Of a stretch of DNA of 64,000 nucleotides, positions 35,073 to 44,383 are shown piece after piece. Origin of the DNA: Paenibacillus sp. JNUCC-31 (GTDB lineage Bacteria; Bacillota; Bacilli; Paenibacillales; Paenibacillaceae); the NCBI RefSeq assembly GCF_014844075.1, contig NZ_CP062165.1:5766001-5830000 (forward strand). Reading direction: 5' to 3'. The first letter of the stretch is position 1; each line of letters opens with the position of its first letter. The notes under the pieces were generated by a model. That model had not been told where the DNA came from and searched no databases. It saw only the letters and a program-made list of their open reading frames with translations. Position numbers and translations under genes: made by a program.

Positions 35073-37040
35073 ATGAGAATAACAGACCTGATGATCCAGG
35101 ATACGATGATCATGGACCTGCAAGCCACAACGAAAGAAGAGGCTATCGATGAACTCATTGCAAGTCTGAACCGAAGCGGACGCATAAATGACCCGGTGCT
35201 GTTTAAGGAAATGATCTACAAACGCGAAGCTGAATCAAGCACAGGAATTGGTGGCGGTATTGCCATGCCTCATGCGAAGACCACAGCCGTGAATGAACCT
35301 ACAGTTGTATTTGCGAAGAGTAGAAAAGGACTTGATTTTGAAGCGCTAGATGATGAGCCGGCTCATATATTCTTTATGATTGCAGCGCCTGAAGGGGCTG
35401 CCAATACACATCTGCGCACGCTTGCGGCTCTTTCCAGGCTGTTGATTGATAGCGATTTCATATCTCAGCTGATGAGTACGGATACGCCGGCAGAAGTGAC
35501 TGCATTATTTGATGCCAAACAGGCTGAGGAAGAAGAAAAGAAAGCAGCCAAAGAGAAAGCGGAAGCGGAGAAGGCGAGTAGTGCTTCCGGTAATACGAAT
35601 GGTCAGAAACAGAATACATCAGGCGTTATTGTTGGCAATGCAGCATCAGAAGATTTTGTCGTTGCGGTTACTGCATGTCCAACAGGGATTGCTCACACAT
35701 TTATGGCTGAAGACGCTCTCAAAAAGAAAGCGCAGGAAATGGGCATCAATATTCGAGTGGAGACCAATGGTTCGGAGGGAGCACAAAACGTTCTGACTGC
35801 TGATGAAATTGCTCGGGCCAAGGGAGTCATTATTGCCGCAGATAAAAATGTGGAAATGGCCCGTTTTGATGGCAAACCGGTTCTGCAAAGACCAGTCAGC
35901 GACGGTATCCGCAAATCCGAAGAGCTGATCCGCAAAGCGGTTAACGGAGATGCTCCCATCTATCGCAGCCAGGAGGGCGGCGGTGGCAAGGCCGAAGGGG
36001 AAAGCCAAGGCAAAATGAACATAGGCAGCAAAATTTATAAAGATTTGATGAACGGGATCTCCCACATGCTTCCATTTGTTGTGGGTGGCGGTATTTTGCT
36101 GGCGATCTCCTTCTTGTTTGAGCAGCTTGCTAGCCCCGATAATCCGATTGTTCAATTGTTGCAGACCATTGGTGGCGGAACCGGTGCGTTCCACTTCCTG
36201 ATTCCTGTCCTTGCCGGATTTATCGCAATGAGTATTGGTGATCGTCCAGCACTGATGCCGGGTATGGTCGGTGGATTGATGGCCGTGAATTCGAACGCGG
36301 GTTTCCTTGGTGGTCTGGCAGCCGGTTTCCTGGCCGGTTATGTTGTTATCGGTCTGCGCAAACTGTTTAAAGGATTGCCTAAAGCCATTGATGGTTTGAA
36401 ACCGATCCTGTTGTATCCTGTGTTCGGATTGCTTATCGTTGGTGCTATAAGTTTCTATGTCTTCGATCCAATCTTCGGTTCCCTGAACACATGGCTTGTG
36501 GATGCGCTTGGAAACCTGGGTACTGGAAATGCCGTGCTGCTTGGGTTGCTGCTTGGCGGTATGATGTCCATTGATATGGGTGGACCGTTTAACAAAGCGG
36601 CCTATACATTTGCGATTGGGGTATTCACATCCAGCGGTAACACAGATGGTGCTTGGATGGCAGCTGTTATGGCAGGCGGTATGGTTCCGCCACTGGCCAT
36701 TGCGTTGGCTACGACGTTCTTCAAATCCAAATTTACGGAGCAAGAACGTAAATCAGGTTTGACGAATTACGTGCTCGGGTTTTCCTTTATCACCGAAGGT
36801 GCCATTCCATTCGCTGCAGCTGACCCGCTGCGTGTTCTGACTTCCTGTATTCTGGGTTCGGCTGTGGCTGGCGGATTGACTCAATTGTGGAGCATTAATG
36901 TACCAGCACCGCACGGTGGAATTTTCGTTGCAGCACTCGCCAATCACGCTTTGCTCTTCCTGCTTGCTGTAGCGATCGGTTCGGTAATCTCGGGTCTGGT
37001 TCTGGGCCTGTGGAAAAAATCACCTTCCCTCGTGAAATAA
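35073..37040 (+). CDS. fruA: PTS fructose transporter subunit IIABC
   Basis: A 655-aa fused phosphotransferase protein that imports and phosphorylates fructose to fructose 1-phosphate. The IIA domain (about 1-150) has the active-site motif IGGGIAMPHAKT with His67. An Ala/Glu/Lys-rich linker (about 148-180) leads to the IIB domain with VTACPTGIAHTFMAED, active Cys202, to about 290. The IIC channel (about 320-650) has around nine transmembrane segments, with the signature GGPFNKAAYTFA and FITEGAIPFAAADPLR. The ribosome binding site is AAGGGAGTG. It is the third gene of fruR-fruK-fruA. Confidence 0.96.
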   Translation: MRITDLMIQDTMIMDLQATTKEEAIDELIASLNRSGRINDPVLFKEMIYKREAESSTGIGGGIAMPHAKTTAVNEPTVVFAKSRKGLDFEALDDEPAHIFFMIAAPEGAANTHLRTLAALSRLLIDSDFISQLMSTDTPAEVTALFDAKQAEEEEKKAAKEKAEAEKASSASGNTNGQKQNTSGVIVGNAASEDFVVAVTACPTGIAHTFMAEDALKKKAQEMGINIRVETNGSEGAQNVLTADEIARAKGVIIAADKNVEMARFDGKPVLQRPVSDGIRKSEELIRKAVNGDAPIYRSQEGGGGKAEGESQGKMNIGSKIYKDLMNGISHMLPFVVGGGILLAISFLFEQLASPDNPIVQLLQTIGGGTGAFHFLIPVLAGFIAMSIGDRPALMPGMVGGLMAVNSNAGFLGGLAAGFLAGYVVIGLRKLFKGLPKAIDGLKPILLYPVFGLLIVGAISFYVFDPIFGSLNTWLVDALGNLGTGNAVLLGLLLGGMMSIDMGGPFNKAAYTFAIGVFTSSGNTDGAWMAAVMAGGMVPPLAIALATTFFKSKFTEQERKSGLTNYVLGFSFITEGAIPFAAADPLRVLTSCILGSAVAGGLTQLWSINVPAPHGGIFVAALANHALLFLLAVAIGSVISGLVLGLWKKSPSLVK

Positions 37041-37105
37041 ATTATGAATGTTTGATCCTGAGGATAATAAATCAGGCTAATCCACATCGCTTCCCCAATA
37101 AAGCA

Positions 37106-37148
37106 GGGCATCTTCTGAGTGAAATTCACTGAGAGGATGCCTTTTTTA
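37106..37148 (+). terminator. Terminator of the fructose operon
   Basis: GGCATC...GATGCC with an inner AGTGAA/TTCACT stem, followed by TTTTTTATTTT. Confidence 0.85.
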
Positions 37149-37254
37149 TTTTGCTTTATGCAGATCTGTGGTAGGATCAATACTATACTAATTAATGAAA
37201 CTATGTTCCATTTAATGAAACTTAACCCACACTTCATTACAAGGAGGATGTAGA

Positions 37255-38037
37255 ATGTCGGATGTGATTAAAGATGAGGTGCAGAAACAGTTTGCCAAAA
37301 ATGCACAAAAATATGTAACGAGTGCCCGTCATGCCAAAGGAGAAGACCTAGCTTTGCTTGTCGCTTCGTCACAAGCAAGTCCGGATATGACCGTACTGGA
37401 TATTGCCACTGGCGGGGGACATGTTGCCAATGCTCTGGCACCGCTGGTTAAGCAGGTGATAGCTTTGGATTTAACGGAGAAAATGCTGGAGGTGGCCGAA
37501 CGCTTTATTCAGGGTAATGGGCATCTGAATGTAGAGTTTGTCGCGGGTGATGCGGAGAGGCTCCCGTTTAGTAACGATTCCTTTGACCTTGTTACTTGCC
37601 GGATTGCCGCACATCATTTTCCGGACGTACCATCTTTTATATCCGAAGCGCTGCGAGTAACGAAGCCGGGTGGCAGATTGTTGCTGATTGACAACGTGGC
37701 GCCTGAACGTGATGAGAATGACCGGTTTTACAACGAGATAGAGAAGCGTCGTGATGCAAGTCATGTTCGTGCATGGCGCAAATCAGAATGGATTCGAATG
37801 GTGGAGCTTACAGGATACCGGATCGAAGGGATGATTTCCTTCGAAAAACCGTTTTTGTTCGAAGATTGGTGTGAGCGGGCAGGGATGTCAGAGGAGGAGA
37901 AGAGAGCACTTGAGGCAAGCATGCTAAGCGAATCGAATGAGATCAAAACCTACTTTAAACTGGAAGAGAGCGGGCGTGGCAGAATTCTTCGTTTTGAGGG
38001 AGAGAGTATATTCATTCAGGCAGTAAAATCCAGATAA
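37255..38037 (+). CDS. Class I SAM-dependent methyltransferase (UbiE/YcgJ-like)
   Basis: 260 aa. The Rossmann motif I is VLDIATGGGHVANALAPLV (about 48-66), motif II is VIALDLTEKML, the region III acidic loop is VAGDAERLPFSNDSFDLVTC and the post motif is ALRVTKPGGRLLLIDNVAP. It resembles the B. subtilis YcgJ type of UbiE-like methyltransferase. The substrate is not recognisable. The upstream region contains a direct repeat of TTAATGAAACT (37191-37225), possibly regulatory. It is convergent with the alcohol dehydrogenase remnant. Confidence 0.88.
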   Translation: MSDVIKDEVQKQFAKNAQKYVTSARHAKGEDLALLVASSQASPDMTVLDIATGGGHVANALAPLVKQVIALDLTEKMLEVAERFIQGNGHLNVEFVAGDAERLPFSNDSFDLVTCRIAAHHFPDVPSFISEALRVTKPGGRLLLIDNVAPERDENDRFYNEIEKRRDASHVRAWRKSEWIRMVELTGYRIEGMISFEKPFLFEDWCERAGMSEEEKRALEASMLSESNEIKTYFKLEESGRGRILRFEGESIFIQAVKSR

Positions 38038-38299
38038 CGCTCGGACAGGAACAATAGGGCTTTATCCTCCAGCTCACATGATTCGGGGATAACAAACGTC
38101 ATGAAATTCCCATAAGGAACACGCAAAAATTCAGCCTGACTGCCCGGATAATTGCCATAATGTTCTGTAGAGCCGAAATAACCGCCAGTATAAATCTCCG
38201 GATTGCGGTTCGAGTTATCGCACTGGCTTTCCATCTCGTGATTGCAATAAAAGCACTCTCCGCAGGAGATGTTAAAAGGCAACACCGAGGTGCATACGA
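38016..38299 (-). pseudogene. Alcohol dehydrogenase (zinc MDR) fragment
   Basis: The minus-strand peptide contains PFNISCGECFYCNHEMESQC, which carries the structural zinc Cys ligands of medium-chain dehydrogenases, then SQAEFLRVPYGNFMTFVIPE and DKALLFLSE. Both ends are missing: there is no start or GroES-like N terminus, and it is cut off at 38037 by the methyltransferase gene. It begins directly after the oxalate decarboxylase stop, suggesting a deletion or insertion joined these sequences. Confidence 0.8.
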
Positions 38300-39463
38300 T
38301 TAAACGACTGGCCATTTTTCTTTACGCAATGCATGAAGCAGTTCGGGAGAAGCATTCAGATTCTCGCGCACCAGATCTTCCGGGGTTAATGCCATCCATT
38401 GATTTAGAGAAATATCTTCAAAGCGGTCACTTCTGAAAATTTCCAAAAACCATAATGTGTCTGTGCCTGTATTCTCAATATAATGGCCCATGGCTACAGG
38501 TACGTATCCAACATCTCCCGCCCGATAGTCGAAAGTGCGCGCAATGCCGTTCCCTCCAAAAACCGTCATTCGTCCTTGACCAGTCAAATAGTATTGCCAC
38601 TCATCCGCATTGGGGTGCCAGTGCAGCTCACGCATGCCTCCTGGTTTTATTTCCACCAGGGCTGCGGCAACCGTTGTAGAGATCGGGAAGTTGGTGGAGT
38701 CCACAATGCGCACACTTCCTCCTGGTGTAATGGTCGGTTTCTGGGCTAGTAATCGATGCTTGAAGGAGAGAGGCACCGTACCGTAGGGGGACTGGACTTC
38801 CTGACTTGCAAGGGAACCAGGGACTTGATCCTGAAACATGTAAACCTGTTCCGTTGGCATGGATTGGAATGCAGATTCGGGTATGCCAAAATTGACTGAA
38901 AGTACTTCCGGTGGTGTATGAGCGAACCAATCGGAAATGGACAACGTATTCAGATCGGAGAAAGACCCGTCATCAAATACAAGCAAGAACTCACATCCAT
39001 CAGCAAGTCCCTGAATGGAATGGGGCAAACCTTTGGGGAAGAACCACAGATCACCCGTTCCTACATCTGCAATAAAATTGCGACCCTGCTGATCCACGGA
39101 CGTAATACGTGCCGTACCCCAGATCATATACGCCCATTCGGATTGCTGATGCCAGTGCAGTTCACGCACGCCTCCTGGTGTAAGACTCATATTCACCCCA
39201 GCAAGTGTTGTGGCGATGGGCAGATCCCGCACTGTGATTTCGCGGGACCAACCTCCATGGTTCAACTGCATATGTGTATCGGAAAAAGACATTCTCAGAT
39301 TGGGTAATAACCCGTTGTCGGTTACCGGAGGTACCAGCATATCTGGATTTTGTAAATCTCTCATCACGTCACGAGGGCCCAGATCGGGTCCGCCAGCACC
39401 GTCTTTTCGGATCGGTTGGGGAATAATTAACGGTTTGCCATTATTGGTGTTTTCATTTTTCAT
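38300..39463 (-). CDS. oxdC: Oxalate decarboxylase-like bicupin
   Basis: 387 aa from the ATG at 39463 (GGAGGAG upstream), with two Mn-binding cupin domains. In the first, His103, His105, Glu109 and His148 are the ligands; in the second, His281, His283, Glu288 and His327. The active-site Arg100, Arg278 and Glu341 are also conserved; each equals the B. subtilis OxdC residue plus 8. The lid segment [11 protein letters not shown] differs: the catalytic lid SENST of OxdC reads SDLNT here, with Asp170 at the place of Glu162. Decarboxylase activity (oxalate to formate plus CO2) is therefore the default call, but a changed activity, for example oxidase or poor activity, is possible. It is single, between two remnants or short-gene modules. 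Confidence 0.88.
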   Translation of the reverse strand: MKNENTNNGKPLIIPQPIRKDGAGGPDLGPRDVMRDLQNPDMLVPPVTDNGLLPNLRMSFSDTHMQLNHGGWSREITVRDLPIATTLAGVNMSLTPGGVRELHWHQQSEWAYMIWGTARITSVDQQGRNFIADVGTGDLWFFPKGLPHSIQGLADGCEFLLVFDDGSFSDLNTLSISDWFAHTPPEVLSVNFGIPESAFQSMPTEQVYMFQDQVPGSLASQEVQSPYGTVPLSFKHRLLAQKPTITPGGSVRIVDSTNFPISTTVAAALVEIKPGGMRELHWHPNADEWQYYLTGQGRMTVFGGNGIARTFDYRAGDVGYVPVAMGHYIENTGTDTLWFLEIFRSDRFEDISLNQWMALTPEDLVRENLNASPELLHALRKEKWPVV

Positions 39464-39573
39464 ATGTAGACTCCTCCAATTCATCACTTCATCCTATAAC
39501 TGAAGTCGATATAGAGAAGATTATGAACCAGAGCCTGACCATTATGAGGGACAGGAAAGACAAACGTGATCCT

Positions 39574-40443
39574 TCACAACGGGGCGACCTTGGAGTCAAG
39601 TTGCAAAAACTGCTGCTCATAGATCTCATGTACTCTGCGCAGAATGGCGGGTCCTTGCTCCGTAAAACGCAGGTCTGTGGCCTTATTTTTAATCAGGAAT
39701 GTACCCGATTTAAAACGGGTTGGGGAAAACGCGGCTTTGTAAAGCAGAGAAGCCCCGTGACTTGGAGGCGGGAAGAACATTCTCATGACCGGCTTTATAT
39801 AAAACGGCAGTCCAGATTGTTTATTGCCTCGGAGTGTGTTATTGCCCCCGGGATCCACACTCAGCAGTCGAATTCCTTCAGCTCCGGGGCCAGAAGCAAC
39901 TTCGTATGTCCATAAGGAGAGTGCGAGCTTCGAAGTGGCATAGGGACCGAACAGCTTTTTGAACTTGGCTGGGTGTTCCAAGATGTCCAGATTAAACTGT
40001 TTGACCATATTCAACGCGCTCGTGGACGTGTTAATAACCGTTTTGAGGGTACCATTATGGAGAAGATCCTGTAGTTCCATATAAATGATATACGGCACCA
40101 CAGTCTGTAATTCAAAGTGCATCTCATGCCCCTGATCCGACCACTGAAGATCGTAACCGCTGCCTCCGGCGTTATTAAATAATACATCGATGGCATCTGT
40201 TTCGGCCTTAATCTGATTCAAGGCTTTTCTCAGACTGCCATACTGGGTAAGATTAGCCTGGACCCAGCGGAGTTGACCGGAGCGCAGAGCGTTCTGAATA
40301 CCATGATCCTCCTCTGGAAAAGCGGAACGGTTAAGACCGATGACTTGCCACCCTTCGGCTAACAAGGTGCGAGTTAGTTCAAGGCCAATTCCCGAGGTTG
40401 AACCTGTAATTAAGGCTGTACGAAGTGTATGATTTGAACGCAT
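39574..40443 (-). CDS. Short-chain dehydrogenase/reductase (SDR)
   Basis: 289 aa. The cofactor motif is ITGSTSGIGLELTRTLLAEG (about 12-31). It is followed by VLFNNAGGSGYD, the Ser of VINTSTSALN, and the catalytic Tyr/Lys pair YATSKLALS (about 169-177). The C-terminal region is longer than in minimal classical SDRs. It is transcribed divergently from a MerR-type gene from a promoter with a 19-bp spacer and a dyad operator, so that MerR protein is its likely activator. The substrate is unknown, possibly a carbonyl compound. Confidence 0.88.
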   Translation of the reverse strand: MRSNHTLRTALITGSTSGIGLELTRTLLAEGWQVIGLNRSAFPEEDHGIQNALRSGQLRWVQANLTQYGSLRKALNQIKAETDAIDVLFNNAGGSGYDLQWSDQGHEMHFELQTVVPYIIYMELQDLLHNGTLKTVINTSTSALNMVKQFNLDILEHPAKFKKLFGPYATSKLALSLWTYEVASGPGAEGIRLLSVDPGGNNTLRGNKQSGLPFYIKPVMRMFFPPPSHGASLLYKAAFSPTRFKSGTFLIKNKATDLRFTEQGPAILRRVHEIYEQQFLQLDSKVAPL

Positions 40444-40496
40444 ATAAATACCTCCTGGGTGAATGGATTGACAGAACCAATCTGTCTAATGCGCTC

Positions 40497-40527
40497 ATTC
40501 TATAATTTGGAGTCGACTCCAAGTCAA
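40497..40527 (-). promoter_or_regulatory. MerR-type promoter of the SDR gene
   Basis: On the minus strand TTGACT, 19-bp spacer, TAGAAT. The spacer contains the palindrome TTGGAGTCGACTCCAA. Long spacers of 19-20 bp with an internal dyad are the hallmark of MerR-activated promoters. Confidence 0.85.
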
Positions 40528-40584
40528 GCGTACTGATGACGTAAATTTTTTTTAGTAAGAGGAGTATTTAAACCCATGACAATC

Positions 40585-40615
40585 TTGACTTGGAGCTGAC
40601 TCCAAGTTGTAAGAT
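40585..40615 (+). promoter_or_regulatory. MerR-type promoter of the merR gene
   Basis: TTGACT (40585-40590), 19-bp spacer and TAAGAT (40610-40615). The spacer holds the dyad TTGGAGCTGACTCCAAG, almost the same as the operator in front of the SDR gene. Confidence 0.85.
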
Positions 40616-40648
40616 AGAGATAAACGAAGGCAAAGGAGGCCGATGCGG

Positions 40649-41083
40649 ATGAGTGATCATGTCATGTTCTCCATTAAAGAGACGTCAGAACAGGCCGGTC
40701 TATCGGAAGATACCATTCGTTATTATGAGAAGATTGGACTTCTCCCCCGGGCTGAACGAAAGCCTAATCGTCATCGGGTATACCGACCGGAGGATATCCA
40801 GACGATGAAGCTCATTACGTGTCTGAAAAAAACAGGCATGTCTCTGGATGAGATGAAGCCTTATCTGCAGATGTCGATGGATTCGGATCTGGATGATTTC
40901 CCGGATGAGCGTGAATTGCTGATCAACCATCGGAAGAAGATCGAAGCACAGATCGCATCTTTGCAACAGATTGTCGATTTTATCGATGAGAAGATGGAGA
41001 AACGAAGTATGTTTCCGGATGAATGTCCGATAATCGAAGAGAATCAGATGTCTGTTTTTGAAAAAAAGAACATGTTCTCCTGA
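40649..41083 (+). CDS. MerR-family transcriptional regulator
   Basis: 144 aa from the ATG at 40649 (AAAGGAGG, nine bases spacing; the ATG at 40643 is too close). The N-terminal winged helix is FSIKETSEQAGLSEDTIRYY, followed by EKIGLLPRAERKPNRHRVYR and the dimerisation coiled coil (about 80-125). The C terminus contains one Cys (DECPII), not a metal-binding arrangement of the CueR/ZntR kind. This favours an organic ligand or stress signal. It is divergently transcribed from the SDR gene and shares its operator type. Confidence 0.92.
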   Translation: MSDHVMFSIKETSEQAGLSEDTIRYYEKIGLLPRAERKPNRHRVYRPEDIQTMKLITCLKKTGMSLDEMKPYLQMSMDSDLDDFPDERELLINHRKKIEAQIASLQQIVDFIDEKMEKRSMFPDECPIIEENQMSVFEKKNMFS

Positions 41084-41107
41084 TCATTAGAGGAATGAGT
41101 TGAACTG

Positions 41108-41138
41108 AAAAACCCACGTCCATATGACGTGGGTTATT
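41108..41138 (-). terminator. Terminator between merR and araC-type gene
   Basis: AACCCACGTC (41111-41120) and GACGTGGGTT (41126-41135). On the minus strand the arm runs into GGGTTTTTC, so it mainly serves the minus-strand AraC gene; on the plus strand it may also stop merR. Confidence 0.8.
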
Positions 41139-41147
41139 CGCTTCTAA

Positions 41148-42080
41148 TCAGCATTCGATATGGAGTGTATGGCGAAGTCGTTTGATGTCACTTTTTGGGG
41201 GGAGACCATACATACGAGCATACTCCCGGCTGAATTGGGAGGGACTCTCATAGCCAACCTGGAATGCAGCATCGGCTGCATCGGTTGACCCTGCAAGCAG
41301 CAATCGTCTTGCTTCCTGCAATCGAATCTGTTTTTGATATTGCAATGGGCTCATGGCTGTAACCGCTTTGAAATGATGATGCAATGAAGAAGTACTCATG
41401 TTAATCATGGCAGCGAGCTGCTGGATACGAAGGGGGTGGGCATATTCCGATTGAATCACTTCAATGACCTGTGCGATGTGCTGTGCGTGACTGTTCTGAA
41501 CGGCAAACTGCCGGATGGAATATCCGTGTTCATCCTGAATCATGCGATAAAGAATCTCACGAATCATGAGCGGAGCAAGTACAGGGATATCTTCGGGTGT
41601 ATCCATGAGTCGAACCAATCGAATGACGGCCTCGAGAAGCGGAGGCTTGGTTGAACTTACAAACAATCCCCTTCGCGTTGAAGGTTCAGGTCTGATATGC
41701 GTGGAAGGAAGATTTTGAATCAGATCGAAAATCTGGCCTGAATTAAAATCAAGTCGCAGACATAGATAGGGCCGCTCTGCTGTTGCTTGTACAACCTGAC
41801 CTGAAATAGGCAAGTTTATGGAAGCAACTAAATATTGGGAAGGGTCATAGGTATAGCTCTCCTGCCCAAGAATAACGAGCTTGGACCCCTGGGCAACAAT
41901 GCAAAGTGCGGGTTCATGCACGGCATGAATGGGCTGGGAAACCTGGGAAGCACGAATAAATGCAAGCGAAGGAATCGCTGTGGGATAGGACCCCTCTTCA
42001 GGGGTAAAACGCTCGATCAACCGGGCCAATTCCTGCTGCTGCTGAATAATGGTTAGGTCCGGTTCCATTTTTGAAAGCAT
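41148..42080 (-). CDS. AraC-family transcriptional regulator (AraC_N type)
   Basis: 310 aa from the ATG at 42080, GGAGG upstream. The N-terminal cupin-like domain (HEPALCIVAQGSKLVILGQE, then YDPSQYLVASINLPISGQV) is the AraC_N type. The C-terminal helix-turn-helix pair is LRIQQLAAMINMSTSSLHHH and DAADAAFQVGYESPSQFSRE. This subfamily is often found next to short-chain reductases. Here it is divergent from an Atu4866-domain gene and an SDR gene, which are the likely targets. No operator was firmly identified. Confidence 0.92.
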   Translation of the reverse strand: MLSKMEPDLTIIQQQQELARLIERFTPEEGSYPTAIPSLAFIRASQVSQPIHAVHEPALCIVAQGSKLVILGQESYTYDPSQYLVASINLPISGQVVQATAERPYLCLRLDFNSGQIFDLIQNLPSTHIRPEPSTRRGLFVSSTKPPLLEAVIRLVRLMDTPEDIPVLAPLMIREILYRMIQDEHGYSIRQFAVQNSHAQHIAQVIEVIQSEYAHPLRIQQLAAMINMSTSSLHHHFKAVTAMSPLQYQKQIRLQEARRLLLAGSTDAADAAFQVGYESPSQFSREYARMYGLPPKSDIKRLRHTLHIEC

Positions 42081-42245
42081 GGATACAGATCCTCCTTTCA
42101 TCGTACTGGTGTAACCATTTTAGAATGTGTTGGACAAATAGGCAAGAATACTGTGGGTTTATTCTATCGTATAGAGACAGATCCCCTACATAATGAGGGT
42201 AAGCCATTGAATCATATGGACAACAGAAAGGAGCTTGGTGGATAT

Positions 42246-42521
42246 ATGGAACGGAATATAACAGATGGCAGACAAGGGGGGCAGCACCCTTATGTAGGAA
42301 TGTGGGTGACGAAGGATGGGTACATCAGGCATGAGCTTCTCCCTGACGGTCGATATGATGAAGCGCGGGGGAAAAGGCAAAGTGCATATCAAGGTCACTA
42401 TGTAGTCGATGGAGACCATATTGAATATGTGGATGATACGGGCTTTACAGCAGATGGTGATTTTAAGGACGGCGTTCTGTACCATGCAGGCATGGTGTTG
42501 CACAGAGTGAATACACGTTAA
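42246..42521 (+). CDS. Atu4866 domain-containing protein
   Basis: 91 aa from the ATG at 42246 (AAGGAG upstream). Longer in-frame starts at 42216 (ATG) and 42153 (GTG) exist, so the start is uncertain. The domain is short and beta-rich (QHPYVGMWVTKDGYIRHELL, then GRYDEARGKRQSAYQGHY, and DDTGFTADGDF), as in Agrobacterium Atu4866, a protein of unknown function with a calycin-like beta barrel. It is first in an operon with the SDR gene (25 bp gap) and probably controlled by the AraC protein opposite. Confidence 0.82.
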   Translation: MERNITDGRQGGQHPYVGMWVTKDGYIRHELLPDGRYDEARGKRQSAYQGHYVVDGDHIEYVDDTGFTADGDFKDGVLYHAGMVLHRVNTR

Positions 42522-42546
42522 AAAAACAAGAAGGAGCGAATGTAAC

Positions 42547-43284
42547 ATGTCTAACGTAAAAGGAAAAGTAGTTATGATTACCGGAGCAAGCAGCGGAATT
42601 GGGGAGGCAACTGCCCGTGTGTTGGCAGAGCAGGGTGCACATGTTGTCATTGGCGCAAGACGTCTGAAGCGTCTGGAAGCACTGGCGACCGATATTCGCT
42701 CGGAGGGTGGTTCGGTCGAGTATCAATCGCTTGATGTTACAGAACTGGAAGAGATGAAAGCGATCGTGGAGTTAGCGCTTACTCGTTTTGGACGTCTGGA
42801 CGTTATTTTAAATAATGCCGGAGTTATGCCGCTTTCTCCCCTAGATTCATTAAAAGTGGATGAGTGGAACCGGATGATTGATGTTAACATTCGTGGTGTT
42901 CTTCACGGCATTGCAGCTGGGTTACCCGTCATGAAAAAGCAGGGGTTCGGTCAGTTTATTAATATCGCCTCCATTGGAGCTTACGCTGTGTCACCCACCG
43001 CAGCGGTATATTGTGCAACAAAATACGCAGTCCGTGCGATCTCGGAGGGTCTGCGGCAAGAAGTAGGCGGTGACATTCGTGTAACCCTCGTATCTCCTGG
43101 TGTGACTGAATCGGAACTGGCCGAATCCATCACTGATGATGAAGCACGCGAGCTAATGAAAGATTATCGAAGCCTATCCATCCCGGCTTCGGCTATTGCC
43201 CAAAGTATCTTGTATGCTATCAGCCAGCCAGCCGAGGTGGATGTAAATGAAATCGTAGTGCGACCGACGGCAAGCATGGCTTAG
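42547..43284 (+). CDS. Short-chain dehydrogenase/reductase (classical SDR)
   Basis: 245 aa. The cofactor site is ITGASSGIGEATARVLAEQG (about 11-30), the NNAG motif is LNNAGVMPLSPLD, Ser is in INIASIGAY, and the catalytic Tyr/Lys pair is VYCATKYAVRAIS. This is a complete classical SDR active site. The second-strand motif GARRLKRLEA, with basic residues, favours NADP(H). It follows the Atu4866 gene in an operon opposite the AraC-type regulator and ends with a terminator. Confidence 0.93.
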   Translation: MSNVKGKVVMITGASSGIGEATARVLAEQGAHVVIGARRLKRLEALATDIRSEGGSVEYQSLDVTELEEMKAIVELALTRFGRLDVILNNAGVMPLSPLDSLKVDEWNRMIDVNIRGVLHGIAAGLPVMKKQGFGQFINIASIGAYAVSPTAAVYCATKYAVRAISEGLRQEVGGDIRVTLVSPGVTESELAESITDDEARELMKDYRSLSIPASAIAQSILYAISQPAEVDVNEIVVRPTASMA

Positions 43285-43311
43285 ATCTGGGTAATAGACT
43301 TAGATGATGTT

Positions 43312-43343
43312 CCCAATCATTTATTCGGGTTGGGTTTCTTTTT
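43312..43343 (+). terminator. Terminator of the Atu4866-SDR operon
   Basis: A 7-bp stem CCCAATC/GGTTGGG with a 9-nt loop, followed by TTTCTTTTTG. Confidence 0.7.
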
Positions 43344-43431
43344 GTATTCTGAAATGGAACTCGCCCAGGTTGCAATATGGTATAGTAATGATCAAAGTAG
43401 TGTAGTGCACCAGAGAGAGGGGAATCATGCT

Positions 43432-44334
43432 TTGACACTGCAACAGTTAAAATATGTGATTGAGGTCGCCACCCGTGGCTCGATGAATGAGGCAGCCAAA
43501 CGGCTGTTTATTTCCCAGCCCAGTCTGTCGAATGCCATCCGGGACCTGGAGCAGGAACTGCGTATTACTATTTTTGAGCGTACGAATAAAGGAATTACCT
43601 TGTCCAAGGAAGGCGTCGAATTTCTGAGTTATGCGCGTCAGGTGGTGGAACAGGCGGAATTGCTGGAGAACCGTTACTTGAATGCGAAGCCGTCCCCACA
43701 GCATTTCTCCGTCTCCACACAGCACTATGCTTTTGCCGTGAATGCCTTTGTGAAGCTTGTGCAGCAATATGGACAGGATGAGTATGAACTGGCCTTGCGG
43801 GAAACGAAGACGTATGAGATTATCCAAGATGTAAAAAGTCTGCGCAGTGAGATCGGCATTCTTTATCTGAACGAATTTAATGCCAAGGTTATTAATAAGC
43901 TGCTCAAGGATGCGGGTCTGGTGTTTAACAGTTTGTTTATCGCCAAGCCGCATATCTTCATTAGTGTGCAAAATCCACTCGCGAAGCAGGAGTCGGTTGC
44001 CATTGAACAGCTTCAGGATTATCCGTACCTCTCCTTTGACCAGGGAGAATATAACTCCTTTCATTTTTCCGAGGAGATTCTCAGCACACTTTCTCATCCC
44101 AAAAGCATACAGGTTAATGACCGGGCAACGCTGTTTAATCTGCTGATCGGTTTGAACGGATATACCATCTCCACAGGTGTGCTTAGTGCTGACCTGAATG
44201 GGAACGAGATTATCCCTGTCCCGCTGGAGTGTGAGGAGTCCATTAATGTCGGCTGGATCAGCCATAAAAATGCTTCGCTTTCCAATCTGGGCATGGAGTA
44301 TATTGAGGCCCTGCAAGAGGCCATTCAATCATAA
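43432..44334 (+). CDS. LysR-family transcriptional regulator
   Basis: 300 aa. The TTG at 43432 is the probable start: AGAGAGGGG lies nine bases before it, and the protein then begins at the family-typical MTLQQLKYVIEVA. The helix-turn-helix is GSMNEAAKRLFISQPSLSNA, followed by IRDLEQELRITIFER. The C-terminal effector domain is of the CysB/CysL/NdhR type. It is next to a spermidine-synthase-like gene on the same strand (50 bp) but the target is not clear. An ATG 5 bp upstream is out of frame and runs into a stop. Confidence 0.92.
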   Translation: MTLQQLKYVIEVATRGSMNEAAKRLFISQPSLSNAIRDLEQELRITIFERTNKGITLSKEGVEFLSYARQVVEQAELLENRYLNAKPSPQHFSVSTQHYAFAVNAFVKLVQQYGQDEYELALRETKTYEIIQDVKSLRSEIGILYLNEFNAKVINKLLKDAGLVFNSLFIAKPHIFISVQNPLAKQESVAIEQLQDYPYLSFDQGEYNSFHFSEEILSTLSHPKSIQVNDRATLFNLLIGLNGYTISTGVLSADLNGNEIIPVPLECEESINVGWISHKNASLSNLGMEYIEALQEAIQS

Positions 44335-44383
44335 ATGGATCAAATATATCATTTTGCGTAAAAGTACGAAGGGAGAACAGTTA

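Noticed and set aside
35646..36743. 365-codon minus-strand open frame opposite fruA
   Set aside because: It lies entirely opposite a clear PTS gene, lacks a ribosome binding site and family motifs, and reads as low-complexity His/Arg/Gln-rich sequence.
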